64,000 nucleotides of DNA from Norana najaformis (GCA_964023275.1 OZ029914.1:39089424-39153423); one strand, 5' to 3'. Shown: positions 12,040 to 24,335, counted from the first letter of the stretch. The notes: generated by a model not told the origin, from the letters alone. Numbers and translations are program-made.

Positions 12040-12260
12040 TAAGTTAGTTAATCTGTTTGGTATCATTTATTTGTTCTATTGTTCTGATTCTTGTAACTGG
12101 TATTTCTCAGATTACTCATTCACCATTATATGTTGTGTCTTCATTTAGCGGGATTTTATCCATTCGAAGCTGCCTTTTGCTTCCTGTATCTGAGAATGTA
12201 TGTAATCTAAGTTTATTTGTTGTTACTGGTAGCAATAAAAAATGATTGATTGATTGGTGA
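12040..12260 (+). repeat. LINE 3' end with (TGAT)n tail, unit 1 copy
   Basis: A sequence of about 220 bases ends GCAATAAAAAATGATTGATTG. Copies occur at 26702-26932 and 41189-41419 with longer TGAT tails. A short 3' region closing in a tetranucleotide tail fits the end of a CR1/L2-like LINE. The 62-codon frame inside it is not considered a gene. Confidence 0.45.
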
Positions 12261-12639
12261 TAAAACGCCGACATCAAATATCACCTCTGCTTATAACATG
12301 CAACTTTTTATGTCATTCTTTTCCTCATTCTTTCACTGGTGCATTAAATTAAAAAATTATTGCCTGGATGACTACCATCTTTCTCTGCCTCAAACTTTCA
12401 AAAATAAATTTGCTAATAATTATGTCTTTGCGAACAACTAAACAAACTTAACTACCCTCCTGACCTTACTGAAAAGAAGTCCACCTCACGTGCAACTCGC
12501 GCTTCTGCACAATCCGTCGTTAACTGGACAAAAATCTAACCTCACTTGCTCGCACTAATTCCATGCATATTCGTTACCTACTCAGAATTCGCCTTATGCC
12601 TGATTACAAAGCCGCTTTTGCAATATTCAAATCATCATC

Positions 12640-12711
12640 ATTTTCTTCTTCTTCTTCTTCTTCCTCCTCTTCTTCATCATCACCATCTTCTTCTTCTTCA
12701 TCATCATCATC

Positions 12712-12744
<33 letters not shown>

Positions 12745-12777
12745 TTCTTCTTCTTCTTCTTCGTCACCATCACCACC

Positions 12778-12827
<50 letters not shown>

Positions 12828-12828
12828 A
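12640..12828. repeat. (TCA/TCT/CAC)n trinucleotide microsatellite, unit 1
   Basis: Nearly pure TCT, TCA and CAC triplets. They create poly-Ser, poly-His and poly-Met open frames in several frames; these are artefacts of the repeat. Homologous tracts occur in units 2 and 3. Confidence 0.95.
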
Positions 12829-13316
12829 ATTCAGAGGCTAGCCATTTGGCAGCGACGGGTTTAAATTAATGATCTTCATCGTTTTTCATTATTCATCATG
12901 TCCAGTATTCTTCTAGATGTGAGTTAAGTTTTGCATTATCTTCGTTTATATTGTCGAAGTACATTTATAATATATTAAAGCTGAAGCTTAGCCTAGTATG
13001 CTTATACAAGCCAACATATAGCCCTACCCTCACCAGCTTTGCTTTTATGAGCCCTTGCACCAAGCCATAGCAATCTTCGTGACCATTTTCTGAAATTAGG
13101 CATCAAAATAAATCTGTTCCTGGATAAATATCTACTTAAGTTCAGTACTATTCTGGAAACAAGCATTGTTTACGAATTTGACGCTCATTGTAATTATTAT
13201 AATTATACTGCATATATAATTTAGTTCTAAATACGTTTAGATACATTTTCAAGCGGGTTTATGCGGGCAAAACTACTGTGCAGTTCATGTCACATGATTT
13301 AAAGTGTAGCATCCGT

Positions 13317-16300
13317 TCAGCGTCGGCCGATTCTACCAGCGTTAATTTCATCGGCATTCTCATAGTCTTCCTCAGGTTGCTCATAAATATCATCACTGAA
13401 ATAGCTCTCCCGAAAATTATCTGCTCTTGCACCTGTTTGTCCTCCTCTTTCCTCCGTTGGATCTACTGAATAACGGTCTATTGATTGATCCGGCACATCT
13501 TGTCCGCACTGTTCCGTACTTGAAAATATATACAAAAAAACAAATCAAACTAAGAAGATTCGCTCTGATAGATTCTGCATCAGTTTGATTGGGTGTCATG
13601 TTAAGCAAGTAAGTAAATAGCCTTTACTTACATCTGACAAGCACATACGTTACATCGCATGCAGCAATTACATACTATACATAAAAGGATTATACTGTAC
13701 CATTGGCACATATAACCGACGGACATGCGCAACTAAAAGTAACAGTTAAAACTGCTAAATATAACTTCTGCTGGTAAATGCATATGTCTACTGTAAGTAC
13801 GCATAGGACACGCGGTATTGAATTTTTATAAATCAACTTCTCAATATTCGGAATAAAGCAGCTTAGTTAAAGCTCGCTTCACATAGAGAAGCTGTCGAAG
13901 TGTTTAACTTCACCTACTTGTACTCTCCCGGCAAACCAGTCGCTAAAAATCTCCAATAGTGTTAACAATCTGAGACTGTTATTCAGTTGAGTCCTCAGAC
14001 AGGACCGGTTAAACCGTTTTTGTTATTATGATTTGAGTTTCGCATGTCTTGATAACGTATCGTGTATATTAATAGCAACAGATATGGAAACACTGAAACC
14101 AATTTTACACCATTTGGCCGATTGTTTGAATACAGTTATTTAAATACTTTAAGCTCAGCCACAGACGCTGAACACAAAAAAATATGATTAATATCACTAA
14201 AAAAATTGGTCGTGACAAATGATTTTGATTGTCAAATAGGATTCTTACCTTTGAATGCCCTGTTTTGTTCTTTTCTGCACTTCAATGCAATAATGAAGCC
14301 TACTATAACTAGAAGACTGAAACCCAAAAGGCCAACGAGAGCTAATATCAGCAGAGCGGAAGTGTTTGGACCTAAAGCTATAATAAATATAATAATAAAA
14401 TTACATAGGCCATTCTTGTAAATGTGCCTTACCATAATTACAGTATAATTAATTCTGCATGTATTAAGCGCTGCTATCTAATGATTAAGCAACAATCGAT
14501 GGCGCTGAGCAACTGAGAGTGGAGGACTTCCACACGGTTCCTACAGAGTAACTGTCTGAGGGGAGGTTCGAATCCGTACTCTACGCGTTACAAATCGAGC
14601 TCTCTAACCACTCGGCCATCGTGCCACACATGAGCTCATTTTGGGACAAGGCGATAAAAAGTGCAAACAGCTTAATAGAAAAAAGATTATTTGTGAACAG
14701 TCAGCAAAATGGATGTTATTAATAATAATGAGCTCCAGATGATTATCATTATCCGAGCTGCAGTAAAATAGTTCCATAAATTAATATAAATTTATTGGCA
14801 GAACAGTTATGATAAAGGTACTTTTATTTTAGTCCTGTTGTGCTTTCATTTTCAGAAGCTGGCAAATTTTATATGATTTGGTATTTTGTCTTTATTCAGA
14901 AATCCTTAGCCACTCACCTATATATAATGAAATTGTTTTTTAAAGAACACGTACTTTTTCTTTGAAATCTCTCTGCCACTAGGCTTTTCAAGCACTGAAC
15001 TAAACGAACCTCTGGCGATGTTGCTGAGAACGTCATTGCTATCGGAAACTTCTGTGACAATGATCGATGTGGAGCTGGCTTCGGTTGAAGTTCTCAGCAC
15101 TGTTGTTGTTGGTGGTATCGTTGTCGGTGTCAAAGTTGTTTTTCTCGTCGAAGTTCTTAGCATTGTTGTTGTTGGTGGCATCGTACATAAAGCTATGACA
15201 TATAAAGGACCCAAATGTTGATTATAAAAACAAAAACCGTTAGTTTAAATTACCAAAGCTAGAGAATCGTTAATGTGCTTCGATAAGTCTGATATGAGAT
15301 TCTTCTATAGTCGTTACATAAATTTTTGGCAGTGCATTCATAGAGTCAGCATTGATTGACCGACAAAACTGCAACGACTTTCATCAATAACTTGCATGCG
15401 TTTCCTTCCATATCATGCGCACCTACACCAGAACATTATGAACATTGTGAAGAACAGAAGATGCAGTATATTACTTCTATGTAGCCAAACTCCGCATAAC
15501 GTAAGAAATAGGTGTACATAAAGCACCTGAAATACAGATTTGTTAGCAGGTATCTCCAAACCTTTAAAGGTAGTCATAATGAGATTGGAAATCAGCTAAA
15601 CACTATGCGACTTTCACAAAGCAATAGTACAACAGAAATTTGAGTTCTATTAAGTTCTAAGAAGCCTCATAAGAAAATTCACTGCAATGTAGTGCATTTT
15701 ATTGAAAAGGAATGTTACATCCCAATTCAAAACTGTGGGTCTGAAAAATTCCTCATAAAGCAAATTTGGGTTTCTTCTTTTCTTCTTCTTTCCTCTCGTC
15801 CGTCAGGCTATAGCCGACGATGAGGCCTGAACAAAATGCCTCCACGCTTCTCTGTCCTTCGTCAGCCCTACGACTAATTTGGGTTTCTAGTAAATTCTAA
15901 AAAATCTTCGAGAAATCTCAACAGAGAATTTACTGCAATTTATATTTCATTTAAATTTTAAATTAAGGAGCGTTCTTTAAAGAAATTTTATTCCAATGCG
16001 CTGTCAAGACCTTGAAACAGAAGGTTTTCAGTGGAGGCAGAAGGTGCCATTTCAATGATAAGGACTAAGGACAAGGCGATACAGACGAGATGGTGCCAAT
16101 GCCTAAGACAGATTAAGCGATTTAGTGCATATTAGCAGTGCAATTATAATTTACAAAAAAATCATAATAGTTATGACACATAGAAACTGCATTAATGTTA
16201 TGAATGTCAACGAAAAAAGAAAATCTGCAAACTCGCATTAGTGCTTCTATATGATATTTAAATAATAACAGTAAGCTACCGAATTCAACGATAAATAATA

Positions 16301-17994
16301 CTTATGTGGACCAGGATGACGGAAAAGCATTTGGACGGCACAGCTTTTGACGGAAAACTGCATGGAAAAGGTATCAGGAGAGGATGGCGAGGCAAAACAT
16401 CACAACTTGCCCTCACACAACTACCCTCACTTGAGTACATCCGTAGAGAGAGAAAGGTAGCTTAGGATTCTGCAACTTATTATTTCTGCCATTGCATCTA
16501 TATTTATTAGACACCATTATCTAACGACTAAACATATTTCTATGGCGCTGAGCAGTATTATTGTGCATGAAGAACTTGATCAAGGTCTTTACACCGTCAC
16601 CATCCGGGGAAGGCTTGAGCCCGTACACTCCGCGAGCACTAAAACCAATTGGCCATCGTGTTAAGTTTTCAACTTAAGCGCCAAGTACCATTTATTATAT
16701 TCTAAGTAGCAATAATTGAATAGGCCTATATGTAAGTGAAATGGAGTTTAACAGGTTTCATATTTACCTCGTTGAAAAGCGTAATAAAACCTGAATCCTC
16801 TTCTAGACTCTGACCCATCTGTACGAAATCGTATTACAGCGTGGTTACAAGACGCATAAGAAATAACACGTGCTTCTCCTAACTGGCAAATCTTTTGCTT
16901 GTTTCCAATATCTGATGAGCACCATATCTGAAAGTATATTAATTACAATGGCACTCCAGAAGACAGTGTACTCAGTGAGTACTAAATAATCTTGCAAGTT
17001 CTGTATTCGTGGAAAGCATTCAGCTGAAAATGCAATATCCTGACACTGAACATCGAATATCGTGAAAAACAGATTAGTTATCATACATCGTTCCTAAGGC
17101 TCAGTATCCAATTTTTCTGTCCCAATCCCGATTCACACTGTCTCTGCATCTTAATTAGTGTGCATATATTTAAAGTAAAGTTGTTCAAATCAACCTTACT
17201 TACATATATTCATAACAAACGATTTCTTGTTAGCAGTAAACCAACCAATTATACATATAATGTTGTCACAACGCCTCTTTTAAGAATTGACATACTTACC
17301 TCGACATAGTCGTAGGCACAGGCAGAATGTAATTCAAGATCAATTGTTTCATAAAAAATAGTCAAAGAAGTTTGTCCATAAGTCCTAAGGTTATAAGTGC
17401 AGTCGAGATTATGGGCGTAAAGGTTCGGAAAGCCTGGAGAAGAGACAGATCCCACAGGAGCATAATATTCCGTTCCATCACAAACTGAAAACAACAATAA
17501 ATTAAAATTTTTTAAATATATTGGCTTCTTCTGGTTTAAACCAGTAAAAATAAATCGTCAGAAATCAGGTCAGGTTTCATTTTTTCTCATTATGTGTAGT
17601 GGTATTCAATTTAAAATGTTAAAATACATCGATCAATGTTTTATCACCGCGTTCTGGATTTATTTCTGAAGCGTCATTTTAATAGGTGAAGTATTTTCAG
17701 TCAATTATGTTAAAATTAGGATTGTTCAAATACTACTGGCACGCCCTAACTTCAACTAAAGAACTTTCAACCTCGTGCCTTCACAAATTAACTGCTTGGA
17801 AACAAATGCACAAAATATTAATTTACATTGTCCTGTCTTATACTGCGTAACGGAGGCGGTGACATTCACAAAAGTAATATCTATTACAGGCCTATTCCTA
17901 CACGTCACTTTTTACCTTGGGCATGACACTGAACAAAACAGCTTGTCAACGCTAACGTCATGACCAATGCCTTATTTATCCAGATGCTTTCCAT
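13317..17994 (-). CDS. Unit 1 CUB receptor (signal, CUB, stalk, TM, tail) with damaged tail acceptor
   Basis: Exons on the minus strand: signal peptide 17916-17994 (MESIWINKALVMTLALTSCF), CUB halves 17300-17484 and 16768-16927, A stalk 15010-15192, membrane 14249-14377, tail from about 13519 to the stop at 13317-13319. The CUB has DYVE, a GF.FYYAF end and six Cys. The stalk is Thr-rich, with PPTTT.LRTST twice. The membrane exon (ALGPNTSALLILALVGLL) is followed by KCRKEQ. It is probably a type I cell-surface protein; the ligand is unknown. At the tail exon the acceptor is TTTTCAAG where units 2 and 3 have CAG|GC or TAG|GC. Using the displaced AG shifts frame, and the product stops 13 codons later (13478), losing the tail with DYENADE. 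That would give about 258 residues against 312 for unit 2. The unit 1 B cassette downstream could supply another tail. Confidence 0.75.
14457..14632 (-). mobile_element. tRNA-derived SINE, copy in unit 1 intron
   Basis: The minus strand reads GGCACGATGGCCGAGTGGTTA, a strong pol III A box of tRNA-Leu/Ser type. A B-box-like GGATTCGAACC follows, then an unrelated body ending GCGCTTAATAC. Five relatives lie in the same orientation at matching places in units 1-3. Confidence 0.65.
15780..15882. repeat. Unclassified dispersed repeat, unit 1 and 2
   Basis: A CTTCTT-rich start is followed by CTCTCGTCCGTCAGGCTATAG and GCCTCCACGCTTCTCTGTCC, then a resumed copy of the flanking words AATTTGGGTTTCT. The repeated flank (15766 and 15876) suggests a small insertion with a target duplication. 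It recurs at 30349-30470 and seems absent from unit 3 near 44970. Confidence 0.4.
16500..16662 (-). mobile_element. tRNA-derived SINE, second copy in unit 1
   Basis: Same family as the copy at 14.5 kb: the head reads CACGATGGCCAATTGGTTTTA, then GGGCTCAAGCC, then a body with CTCAGCGCCAT and a tail TGTCTAATAAATA. It is more decayed in the A box. Confidence 0.55.
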
Positions 17995-18975
17995 TTCCGA
18001 CTTAGAGGTATAACCTTGATTTTGTCGATATCACTGATGTTTCTGAAATTAAATAGTTTATATATTTGTATAAACACAACATGGTACATTGCGACAGTTT
18101 AATTTACTATCGTACGACAATTCATTGACAGTTGACTCTTAACTATCGCATACTTGCGCAAAAAAGAGGAGCTACAAAATGATCTCGATTGCATGATAAC
18201 CGAGAAGAGAGTATGAATAAAATGACATGGATCTGTTTCAAGACATTGAATGATCAATAGGACGTCGAAGCATGATGTAGAATTATTTGTCTTTCTTTGG
18301 ACGATAACTCCAACTTGGCTTCAGTTTGGTTTGCTAAAGCTTACGCATTCATATACAGCGTATAGCATGACCGTGAACTGTGTGTGGGGAATTTAAATTA
18401 TTTCATTTAGATAACATCACATACTGTATAGCCAAATAGAGAGGCCTGATATTGAAGCAGGATATAAAGTTAAACACAGTTTGGGAATGAATCCTGTTTG
18501 GCAGCAACTGGTCTGATAATACTGACGCATAGACAAAGCACACCGCCTCATTCATGAAATAACCATGAAACATTGTATAGCTGGTGGTATATCACATTAC
18601 AGCCACAGTTCCTTTATTCAGTTCCCGGGTACATGGAGGAGAAATTGCCAGTCGTGTGTTTACTTTGTACAGCAAAAAAACTTTGAACCGCCCATCTAAT
18701 ATTGCGGTATTATGTTATAGTGCCAGATTATAAAACGACCATGTGTTAGTCAATTAGTTATCTAGATACTCAGCTTATCGTCGTTTTGTACTTTCATTAT
18801 CACTATCATTATCATTATCATTAATCACATAGGGTCTGTGCGTTGCCTTCGCCAGCCTAATTAACCACACCATTAAGGAAACAGCTAACTAGGACAGTCA
18901 CCGCTGACTGCCTGGTATCCAAACACACGTATAGCACAACGAACGGAATCCCATTCAGAGTTAACAGTTGACACA

Positions 18976-19380
18976 ATGTACAGAATTCCTGGACAGCGCT
19001 GTATCGAGGATAAGGAACAACGACAGCCGACGAAGTCCGCAACACTCGATGTATGTGTGTTACTTCACAGGCTAACACCCCATCGTAGATGGCAGAAAAC
19101 GCAGCGTCCAGATGTCATTCGAGCCACAGGGTCTGTGCGGGATAGACATTCGTTACCTGCCGGCCGATTGCTTTTCGAACTTCTTTGTGATTGGCGGTCA
19201 GTGTCATTTCAAAGACTTGTTGTGCCTCGTACCAGAACAGAGTTGTGTTCCCGAGTCTTCTCGGTGGCTGGTCCAATATTTCTGAATTCGCTGCCCACTT
19301 CTGTTCATTCTATCAGTTTCTTGACGTCATTTAGGTGTGAATATAATACTGTTTTAAATTGCTTACCAACCATCGCATGA
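18976..19380 (+). mobile_element. CR1/L2-like LINE C-terminal relic, unit 1
   Basis: The frame contains VPRTRTELCSRVFSVAGP, then NSLPTSV, then LTSFRCEYNTVL. This is the arrangement usual at the C-terminus of CR1/L2-type LINE ORFs. Only this end is present and no catalytic domain remains. Homologous copies lie at 33524-33928 and 54180-54590; the last is frameshifted but keeps a 3' (AAAT)n tail that the first two lack. Confidence 0.6.
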
Positions 19381-20345
19381 CTTCCATGCTAATTGTCTCC
19401 AATATCGAACCTGGATTTTCCAACGGATAATGATTTTTGATTACGATTTTACTTAAAACGACCATGGATTGATGCTTTGGGCATTATGATAACAGCGCTA
19501 TTTATGTCATTAATTTAGATTAGATTAGACTACACTCTCCTCATCCGTCCTTCAACGAGTCCAAGATTTTCCCGACTATGACTAGACAGCATCTAACCAT
19601 CTGAGGCTCGACACTGTCCAGATGTAACCTGTTCACCTTGTATAGGGTTACGGTGTATCGGTACAAATCGTCGATCACGCTTCGATCACATGTAACCAAC
19701 CACCCTCCAAAATCACACTCAGTCCACGGGGCAATCGAGCAACAATTCCGAAACTCAGATATAGTCACAGTAGAACTCCGAGCATACAAATATTACCGAG
19801 CAAATTTCTGTTCGAAGAAATAATTCATTGACTTCACACGATAGGCAAAGCAACGATCATCTTGGCCACAAGCATGCACAAAACTAGTATGCTTAGATAG
19901 CCGGCATAAATTTAATAGGCCTACGAAATTATATTCTGTTTTGTTTGATTTAAGAATATTTTCAAGCCGCAATCTACCTAGCTGCAATGAACACGCTTAG
20001 CTTTGAGTACTTCAATTATTTATAATTACAATAGTTTGTCATATGCAATAACAGTATTTACCTTTTATTAATTCTGCTCATGCTTAAATAAATATCGTAG
20101 TTTCATTCTTTTGTGCTAGGTAATAGCAATATACTTGTTTCTCTATAGCGACCCTATGGCCTCAACCCTGTTCATTTTTCAATGAAGTTATCGGGTGCGA
20201 TCCTTCACCATCGCTGCCCGTTTGAATGGGCGCCAACGCCTTTCAAGGTTCCCGGACAGACATAGCCCGAGATTCAAATCCTTGAAATAATTATAGCCAC
20301 TATCGCAATGCGAATCAGCATCCTCGCGCACTAAGATATGCACAG

Positions 20346-20624
20346 TTACTGATTTCTCTTTTTCGTAAACCTGTGTGTTACTGGCTCATGTTCGGAATAG
20401 TTTAAATTTTTGCCTAGCCTACAGATCACGTGTATAGTTCTGTTTAACTTACGTGAAAATAAATTTAAAGAACTCTGGAATATAGTTCTTGGACAAGTTG
20501 AACGAAGCGACGAATTTGATGCAGACTGACCGTAACGGGTATTGTCGATATCTTTATCTTCCTGTGGCTTTAGGTCACGAACGGCAATTATGGTATCGCA
20601 TTGCATACTGTACATATTCATCAT
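20346..20624 (-). other. Unassigned open frame kept in two units
   Basis: A minus-strand frame with AVRDLKPQEDKDIDNTRYG, followed by LRSTCPRT and a GTAAGT after TTTTCAC, is also open at 34969-35178. In unit 3 (about 56050-56215) it is frameshifted. It could be a 5' exon of the array genes, an exon of an unknown gene, or chance conservation caused by recent duplication. I do not recognise it. Confidence 0.2.
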
Positions 20625-21775
20625 TCTAATTAACGCTTAATGCTTGCTAACAGTGTTTGGAATAAGACTTTTATACACAGCGCGCTCTTGCTATACGTGT
20701 ACCACATTAAAATTAGAAAATATTCCAGTATGCCACTTAATACTTAGCTCGCTAATATATAAGCACGTTCAACAATAGGCTGTGACTTAAGGAAAAATCA
20801 AGAAGATGCATGCACTGTGCAGGCTATAGGACTTAACGCTTTTAAACAGTCTGACTATCTTTTCCAATAATTTCAAATTTCTCGGGTATTCATTATCTAT
20901 ATACCAACATACAAATATCAAATTCTAAAAGCTGACCGTATGTCTAAGACATATTGCAAGTTTAGGAAGTTTTTATCGTGACTTACAAGCAGCATCACAA
21001 ATATCACCAAATGTTACATTAGACTTAAGTCAAATGTTAAATTACACTTACGTACAACGAATTGAAACAACAGATTTCTTAATGCAATCCAACTCTGGAC
21101 GTTACTTAAAGCATCAAAATGTATGTCCCATTTGCACAGGAATTAAAGTTCAATGCTCTAATAACAGTCTAGTTTTTAGTACGTTAGAGAGTTTAAGAGC
21201 TCTTTTTATTTAGGATATTGTGTAGGACATAATGGCTCAAAGCATCTGGTACACAATGCATAATTACGCTGTCTTTTAATTAACGTGCAGAAGATAAATG
21301 AAGGTTATGCTAATAGTTAAACCGCATGAGGAAGTAAGTCTGGTTATTTGTTAGGGTTTTCTGAAACTCGTGACAGACTTTAACTGCTGACTCTCATGAG
21401 CAGTTAAATTACATTGTTACTGGGAATGTAGTTTCAACAACTCTCGAATACTAAATGTTTCTGATGTTCTGAAAGCTAACACTAGATAACTTAGACTTAC
21501 ATCTGCAATATACATGTTCGAAGAAACCGTTTTATTTCATAGCAGGTCGTCAAAATCACACTAAGTGGAAACACGAAACTTGCTTTTCCCACAGATTAAA
21601 CGAATGAGAGCAACTAGTTTTAATTTAAACCTTTTAGCTACTGCCCTTATACCTCTGCCGTATACTGAGAGGGTTAATGTATACAAATGAGAAATACATA
21701 AGTTTATTTGAGTCATTGGTGGATAATAAAGTGTTTGCAATGTACTTTATCTGATTTTGTGGTTATTCCGCATTC

Positions 21776-21896
<121 letters not shown>

Positions 21897-22096
21897 TAAT
21901 CACAGTGTAGTCACTACCCCATCTCATCCTAATAATCTATTAGTGGTGGATGCATAAAGTTTAGTCACTTGAGCAGTAAATTCTTTGAAGTGTGCTTGTT
22001 TTGAGTCTGCGGTTACTGTGCACTATATATTCATGTATACCCAACATATATATTATAAACTATATATAACATATTATTGTATAATATTTATTATAT

Positions 22097-22140
22097 TATA
22101 TTATATTATATAAACCACATGGTTTATATAATATAATATA
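22097..22140. repeat. AT-rich palindrome (21-bp arms, 2-base centre)
   Basis: Arms 22097-22117 and 22120-22140 are perfect reverse complements around CA. The sequence sits next to a (TTATA)n tract that is expanded differently in unit 2. It can form a cruciform or hairpin. Confidence 0.85.
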
Positions 22141-23671
22141 TTATATAAACCATATCCACCGTACTATGGTACATGGTCAAAATAGCTAAATAAACAAAGA
22201 AAGAGACAGGAATTCAAAGAATGTCAAGGTACTTACGGTTTGTAATTACACTTCAAAAATACAGTGCCCGAATATAATGTGTTTACTCAATAGTGATCAC
22301 TCAACATGATTTTTTTAAAAATTAGCTTTAGATATTGTACTGACATCTCTGCATAGATGTTTACAATTTTTCTGTTTATGATATATCTATTGTTGCATAG
22401 TATTTGCGAAATAACTCTCCTGCTCCTCATTATTTTCTCCATCTTCAGACAACTCGATATCAGGCTACTCCCTCTCCTCCCCGAAGAGCACCGGACGACT
22501 TGTTCAGTGCTACTTGCTTAGCTGCATGTTGGCGACATCAGTTGCAATCTCGTCCAGCGCATCCACATTACATTCAATAACTCTTTGGTGCTATAACCAC
22601 GCTTTTTACAGGAAGTTTGTCTCACTTGCCGAGCAGCCATTTTGACGTAGTGTCATATGAAAGTTACTGTATTGATAGGTTTTTAAAGCCGCCTGTAGGC
22701 CGACTGCCAATTATTGAATTCAGTGTAAATTCTAGCAGTGTGACCCTCATTCAGTACACATATGCTACCTATGTAACATACGTTAAGTCAGCTTGAAAGG
22801 GTTAAGTGCTAGGCGATGGTCTGTGACCCCTTCGGTCCGAATGATTACATGGGAAAAGGGTTACATTTCTAGAATGTTAAGGTCTTATCCGGTTTAATAA
22901 GTATTTCTAATTTAATAATTACGAGTTCATAAGTTTAATGCAAGTTTATATCACTAACTTGTTGACTGGTTTTATTCATTTAATTGAATACCATTGTAAA
23001 GCGTCGCTCATGTTTCTGTCTCAATGGGGTTTTCACAAGGATGGCTTGCCTTTTGCGACAGAATTTTAAGGTACTTACGGTTTGTAATATAGATTACGGT
23101 TACAGTCGAATTCACAACTCAAGTTAAGAAACTGTCATTATGCTATGTCATGTCTATTTTTAGAAGGCCTAAATTGTTAACATTTGTTGTATTAGTCATG
23201 AACAAGTAGAAATATAGTTGCACAGACATTATATTATGATGATGGTTTAGATCTCTTAGTCCTTTAATATGACTATTGAGGTTTTCTTATCGAAGAAATT
23301 CATGGAATAGACAAGGATATAATATAAATTTTAAGCACTGCATACAGGAATTCAGCATATAAAATCAAACACGACAAAATTTCTACTTCAACAAACACAT
23401 GCATAAAGACTACTTGTTTTATGCAATCACCCAGTACGATGCAATATGCCAAATAATGAAATATGTGATAAATAATGATAATATGTTGATTTAATTAACC
23501 AGATGAATACTTCCTTGTAGTAAACTATAAGAGATTTCTTCACCAATTATGGCATTCGAGATGTCAGAATCTTTGTTATCGAGCGAGAGCTGTTTCTGAA
23601 TAAATGCTCTAAGCTGTATTACTTATCTGACTAAGGCAAACATTCCACGTATCTTATTTCTACAGTTCACC

Positions 23672-23677
23672 TTTATT
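23672..23677 (-). terminator. Polyadenylation signal, unit 2 B cassette
   Basis: AATAAA on the minus strand, about 76 bases after the tail stop codon. The same signal is kept at 38162-38167 and 58980-58985 in the other B cassettes. By contrast, no AATAAA was seen within about 350 bases after the A-tail stop of unit 2. Confidence 0.6.
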
Positions 23678-23752
23678 GTTTTCTTCTACATATGCGTATA
23701 CCTAGATTAATAAGCCGTATAAGTGCTTGTCTTATGTTAATATAGTTGCAGA

Positions 23753-24335
23753 TTAACACTGGCGACTGATAGTTTCGGCTTTCATCTCGCTCATATTGAG
23801 ATAGTCGTTTCGAGTATCATCAAAGTCGTCGTCGAAATCGATCACCCTAAAATTGTCGAATCCTCCAGCTCCATTAGCTGTTTGTCCTTCTCTAGCTTCG
23901 TTTGAATGACATGTGTAACACTCAGCCGGTGGTTCTGCAACACCCTCTTCTCGTGCATCTTTGCTGATAACTATTTATCAAAACAGAGCGTGCTTATAAA
24001 CATGTACATCGATCATGCAGCCTTAAGGTTGGAAAAGTTGTTGGATTTACACTTTTAGGTTATAACAGCTACAACAAATTTGAGATTTTCAGTGCTAAAT
24101 GTGCATGCACCATATTCTAAAGCGTTTCAGAGGCAGTACACACTGAAACACGAATAAGTACAAGTCGTAGGCCTATTTGTGACGCAGTAAATTGAACAAG
24201 AAATACCAAATGTCTTCTTGCCTCTTTTTCTTCCACGCGTTTGGCAGACAGTCAGAGCCAACACAAACATACAACTGAGACTCAACAGACCAATCAGTCC
24301 TACTATCAGCAGTGCCGAATAGTTTGGGCCTAGCA
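23753..24335 (-). CDS. Unit 2 B cassette: transmembrane and Y-x-N tail exons
   Basis: The membrane exon 24207-24335 (43 codons, LGPNYSALLIVGLIGLLSL, then basic RGRKRGKK) and tail exon 23753-23970 (ending DYLNMSEMKAETISRQC and TAA) are phase 1 at every junction, with acceptors TTTGTAG and ATAAATAG and donor TTTG|GTATTT. The tail holds CYTCH, FDNFRVIDFDDDFDD and the Y-x-N motif. The cassette has no usable stalk: the stalk-like exon above it (24565-24731) has lost its donor. These exons could be expressed only by splicing from another phase-1 donor, such as the A stalk or the second CUB exon of unit 2, or may be dead. Frame and splice sites are intact, but duplication is too recent for that to prove use. 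Confidence 0.6.

Noticed and set aside
12057-12245. Small hydrophobic frame repeated in three units (12057, 26717, 41204)
   Set aside because: It lies in a LINE-like 3' end with a (TGAT)n tail; repetition comes from unit duplication and the frame has no supporting features.
12546-12869. Poly-His, poly-Ser and poly-Met open frames
   Set aside because: They are generated by the TCA/TCT/CAC microsatellite and appear in several frames and both strands. No splice or start context supports them.
14570-14632. A true tRNA gene
   Set aside because: The A box is good but the B box and stems are poor, no cloverleaf can be drawn, and copies are followed by a common non-tRNA body, so it is a SINE.
14932-15009. 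Continuation of the A stalk exon to GTGAGT at about 14917
   Set aside because: The good-looking donor follows an in-frame TAG. The earlier AG|GT at 15010 keeps phase 1 and matches the end of the unit 1 B stalk (A-I-[SA]-R).
17775-17963. Plus-strand 62-codon frame opposite the signal exon (also at 32362)
   Set aside because: It is the antisense of the signal-peptide exon and its intron; the minus strand has splice sites and homology among units.
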